From Spirogloea muscicola (taxonomy: Eukaryota; Streptophyta; Zygnematophyceae; Spirogloeales; Spirogloeaceae), in contig WELB01000117.1 in NCBI GenBank assembly GCA_009602725.1, positions 167,583 through 202,444 of the forward strand: a stretch of 34,862 nt of DNA, given 5' to 3'. Shown one piece after another: positions 31,612 to 34,862 of this stretch; position 1 is the first letter of the stretch; each line of letters starts with the position of its first letter. The notes under the pieces are model-generated. The model saw only the letters and a program-made list of their open reading frames with translations. It ran no database searches and was not told the DNA's origin. A program made the translations under genes and the position numbers.

Positions 31612-32843
31612 ATGCGGCGGCGAAGGCGGTGGCGACGGCGGCGTGCCGCGGCGGCCCTCCGGCGCCGACAGGGACTGGCAGCGGAACGAGCGGCTGGGGA
31701 GCGGCACCCTTCGGGCCGCGTTCACACTGGCATGGGCATCCGACGGCGCAGGTCCCCCGGCCGAGGCCCAGATCCACGGCGCCGAGGGGCCCGGGCCGGC
31801 GGTTCGCACGACAGCAAGTGTGAACCGGGCCCAGGAGCTCCCGTCCTCCTCCCTTCCTGGCGACATGCAGTCTTGTCCGTCCGTACGCTCTCCTCCCTCG
31901 CCGCCGGCGGCCTCTGTCGCGGCGGCGGCGGCGGCGGCGGCGACGGCTGCGGCAGCGGCAGCGGCGGCGGCGGCGGCGGCGGCTGGGGCCTCGCCGGCGC
32001 GCTGCTGGCCGACCGCGTCGTGCTGGAGAAGCTCAGTGTCCGGCGTTGCGCCTTCCGCCGCGGCGACGTCGTCGTCCTCAGGTCCTCCCCTCTGCCGCTA
32101 GCTCGGCCTCCACGACGGCGCCTTGCCGCTGCCGCCGCCGCCGCCGCGCATGGCGCTGACCCACGACGGCCTTGCCGCCGCCGCCGCCGCCGCTGCGCAG
32201 GGCGCTGACCCACGACGGCCTTGCCCATGCCACCGCCGCCGCCGCCGAGCTTTGCGCTGACCCACGACGGCCTTGCCCCGCCGCCGTCGCCGGGCATGGC
32301 GCTGACTCCTTGGCGGCGGGCGGCGCCCCCAGGTCGCCCGAGGAGCGCGGCGCGCTGCTGGTCAAGCGGCTGATCGCGCTGCCGGGGGACTGGGTGACCG
32401 TCCCTGGGAGCTTCGACGTGGCACAGGTGCCGCAGGGCCACTGCTGGGTGGAGGGCGACAACGCCGCCATGAGCTGCGACTCCAAGCACTTTGGCCCGGC
32501 AAGCCTCCGCCGCAACCCTAACCCCTTAAACCCTAACCCTAAACTCCAAAGCCATGAGTAACGGCCGTCGCCACACTGCTGCGGCGGCCATTGAGAACTG
32601 TGTGTCACTTCCCTTCTACGGGTCAGGTTCCGCCTTATGGGGTCCACGCGTGTGCCTGCAGCCGACGGCAGCGTGCGGTGCTGACTGCCATCTCCGTCTG
32701 TCGTGGAATTGCTGTGTCGCGCGTGGCAGGTGCCGCTGGCGCTGATAGAGGGCCGCGTGACGCACATCGTGTGGCCGCCCCAGCGCATCGGCCGCGTTGA
32801 GAGCCACTTGCCTGAGGGCCGAGTGCTGCTGCAGCACCAGTGA
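31612..32843 (+). CDS. IMP2: mitochondrial inner membrane protease subunit 2-like S26 peptidase; 5' part uncertain
   Basis: Exon ending at 32081 gives LLADRVVLEKLSV then RRGDVVVLR. Exon 32333-32498 gives SPEERGALLVKRLIALPGDW and CWVEGDNAAMSCDSKHFGP. Exon 32730-32843 gives VPLALIEGRVTHIVWPPQRI and the stop at 32841-32843. These match plant IMP2: RGDVVVLRSPE, the catalytic Lys in VKRLIAL, box GDN...DS..FGPV, and the C-terminal VIWPP.RIG. IMP2 cleaves intermembrane-space sorting signals at the mitochondrial inner membrane. Phases agree (AG plus G gives Arg at the first join; phase 0 at the second, through a GC-AG intron). The frame is open upstream to an ATG at 31612 giving an Arg-rich start, but the Gly-x-Ser-Met catalytic serine block is not found there. 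The true start and first exon are therefore unknown. A chloroplast S26 relative is less likely. Confidence 0.82.
31920..31982 (+). repeat. GGC/GCG trinucleotide run in the IMP2-like 5' region
   Basis: Near-continuous GCG/GGC triplets encode Gly or Ala runs depending on frame. A shorter CGG run lies at about 31540-31572. Such GC-rich repeats are prone to length change and assembly error, which may explain the missing 5' exon structure. Confidence 0.75.
32106..32310 (+). repeat. 45-52-bp minisatellite in IMP2-like intron
   Basis: Intron 32082-32332 is largely tandem units anchored by GCGCTGAC(CC)ACGACGGCC and TTGCC plus variable GCC runs. Anchors start at 32154, 32202, 32254 and 32299, giving periods of 48, 52 and 45 bp. 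A diverged leading copy begins near 32110. Confidence 0.85.
32497..32504 (+). other. GC-AG intron donor in the IMP2-like gene
   Basis: Exon 32333-32498 ends GGC CCG followed by GCAAGC. Joining to 32730 gives FGP-VPLALIEG in phase 0, exactly the family sequence. No GT donor fits at this codon. Confidence 0.8.
32514..32543 (+). repeat. interstitial telomere-type tract in an IMP2-like intron
   Basis: About four to five degenerate CCCTAAA-type units (CCCTAA, CCCCTTAAA, CCCTAA, CCCTAAA) lie in intron 32499-32729. They start 15 nt after the GC donor and have the same orientation relative to transcription as the tract in the VPS13 intron. Confidence 0.92.
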
Positions 32844-33505
32844 TGGCTGCAATGACGGATGCCTGCATCTTCGCCCCGCCCGGCGGCTCTAGTAGCCGCC
32901 CGGATGGCCACGCAGAGGCCGTCGTCGCACTTTGCCGCCATGGTGCCTCTGCTCACACCTTCAGATGGATGGCGTAGCACTGACCTCCTCCACGATCCCG
33001 GCTTCAACCACGAGCAACCACGAGCCGTGGAGTCAACTGGCCAGTGTGAATGTTTGTCAGTGCTATCGATTTTGTTGCTTATACGACGTTCTTCTTAGCG
33101 GTGGCCCATTGGCCTCCACAGTGACTCTCAACTTCAAAGCCTGCTACAGGAAACATAGGTAGGATATATATTAAGACAGCTCCGTAGTCGAACGTAAGAT
33201 GCTTTGCAAGAACTAATGGCATGGTTGCCTTTACAGCGTGGAGGCCAGATCTTGCCCTCCATGTGCAGTGCATGTGCTGTGCCATCCAGCAATTCTGCAG
33301 TCTGCAGCCTATCAAGTTGCATCCGCTGCCACCAATGATCTTGCACCCAGGCAGCGAGTCCCTCAGAGTCTGTCTTTGACTGTCAGCTCCGCGGATCATG
33401 GGGCCATGCCATCTGGGCATCTTTGTGGCGTCACGGTACAAATACTTGCTCAAGATATTAGAAATCAGACGAGCCGTCTGTCCCAAGTGTGAGGAGTGAT
33501 GGTGT
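32844..33505. other. convergent intergenic spacer, no gene seen
   Basis: Holds the 3' flanks of the IMP2-like gene (plus) and RPS2 (minus). Open frames here have no recognisable similarity. No plus-strand TGTAA was found for the IMP2-like gene; a minus-strand TGTAA is listed separately. Confidence 0.6.
33231..33235 (-). promoter_or_regulatory. candidate TGTAA poly(A) signal of RPS2
   Basis: The plus strand reads TTACA, so the minus strand has TGTAA about 270 nt downstream of the RPS2 stop. The position is plausible for a green-algal 3' UTR. Support is limited to the pentamer. Confidence 0.4.

Positions 33506-34862
<1,357 letters not shown>

Noticed and set aside
31722-33007. Minus-strand open frames of 255 and 309 codons
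   Set aside because: Antisense to the IMP2-like gene and its GC-rich minisatellite; long frames are expected in such GC-rich DNA.

Overview
The window is nuclear DNA from a eukaryote, most likely a green alga. I infer this from plant-type telomeric repeats (CCCTAAA units), very high intron density with short exons and GT-AG or GC-AG introns, moderate GC with a few GC-rich islands, and protein families typical of Viridiplantae. A trebouxiophyte such as a Coccomyxa-like alga would fit, but the genus is a guess. No bacterial, organellar, viral or CRISPR features were seen.

About three quarters of the window (3-26238, plus strand) is one gene broken into roughly 78 exons. It encodes a VPS13-family bridge-like lipid transfer protein of about 4,100 residues. 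The 5' end lies outside the window. I rebuilt most exons by hand from reading-frame phase, splice sites and family motifs. The order is a hydrophobic N-terminal segment, the chorein N-terminal domain, a long lipid-channel (RBG repeat) region, a VAB/SHR-BD adaptor domain with five visible Asn-centred repeats, a disordered linker with two C2 domains, the conserved VPS13 C-terminal blocks, and a PH-like end. Such proteins form a hydrophobic groove that moves bulk lipid between two membranes at contact sites. The VAB, C2 and PH-like modules choose the membranes.

From 26239 to about 31460 no convincing gene is present. From 27120 onward this stretch is a cluster of degenerate dispersed repeats in both orientations, built around two self-complementary cores and including a 129-bp tandem duplication. 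A few short open stretches inside it may be remnants of a gene or element.

A GC-rich segment (31612-32843, plus strand) holds a mitochondrial inner membrane protease subunit 2 (IMP2)-like S26 peptidase. Its last three exons are secure and its 5' part is unclear. The window ends with the 3' part of the gene for cytosolic ribosomal protein uS5 (RPS2), on the minus strand from 33506 past the window edge and convergent with the peptidase gene.

The most unusual signal is a pair of interstitial telomere-type tracts. One lies in a VPS13 intron (3335-3373) and one in an IMP2 intron (32514-32543). Both are in the same orientation and both start 15-16 nt after the 5' splice site. Other points of interest are two GC-AG introns, a one-base phase conflict at a conserved VPS13 junction, a stop-free in-frame candidate intron encoding a membrane-like segment, and an acceptor fused to a perfect donor sequence.
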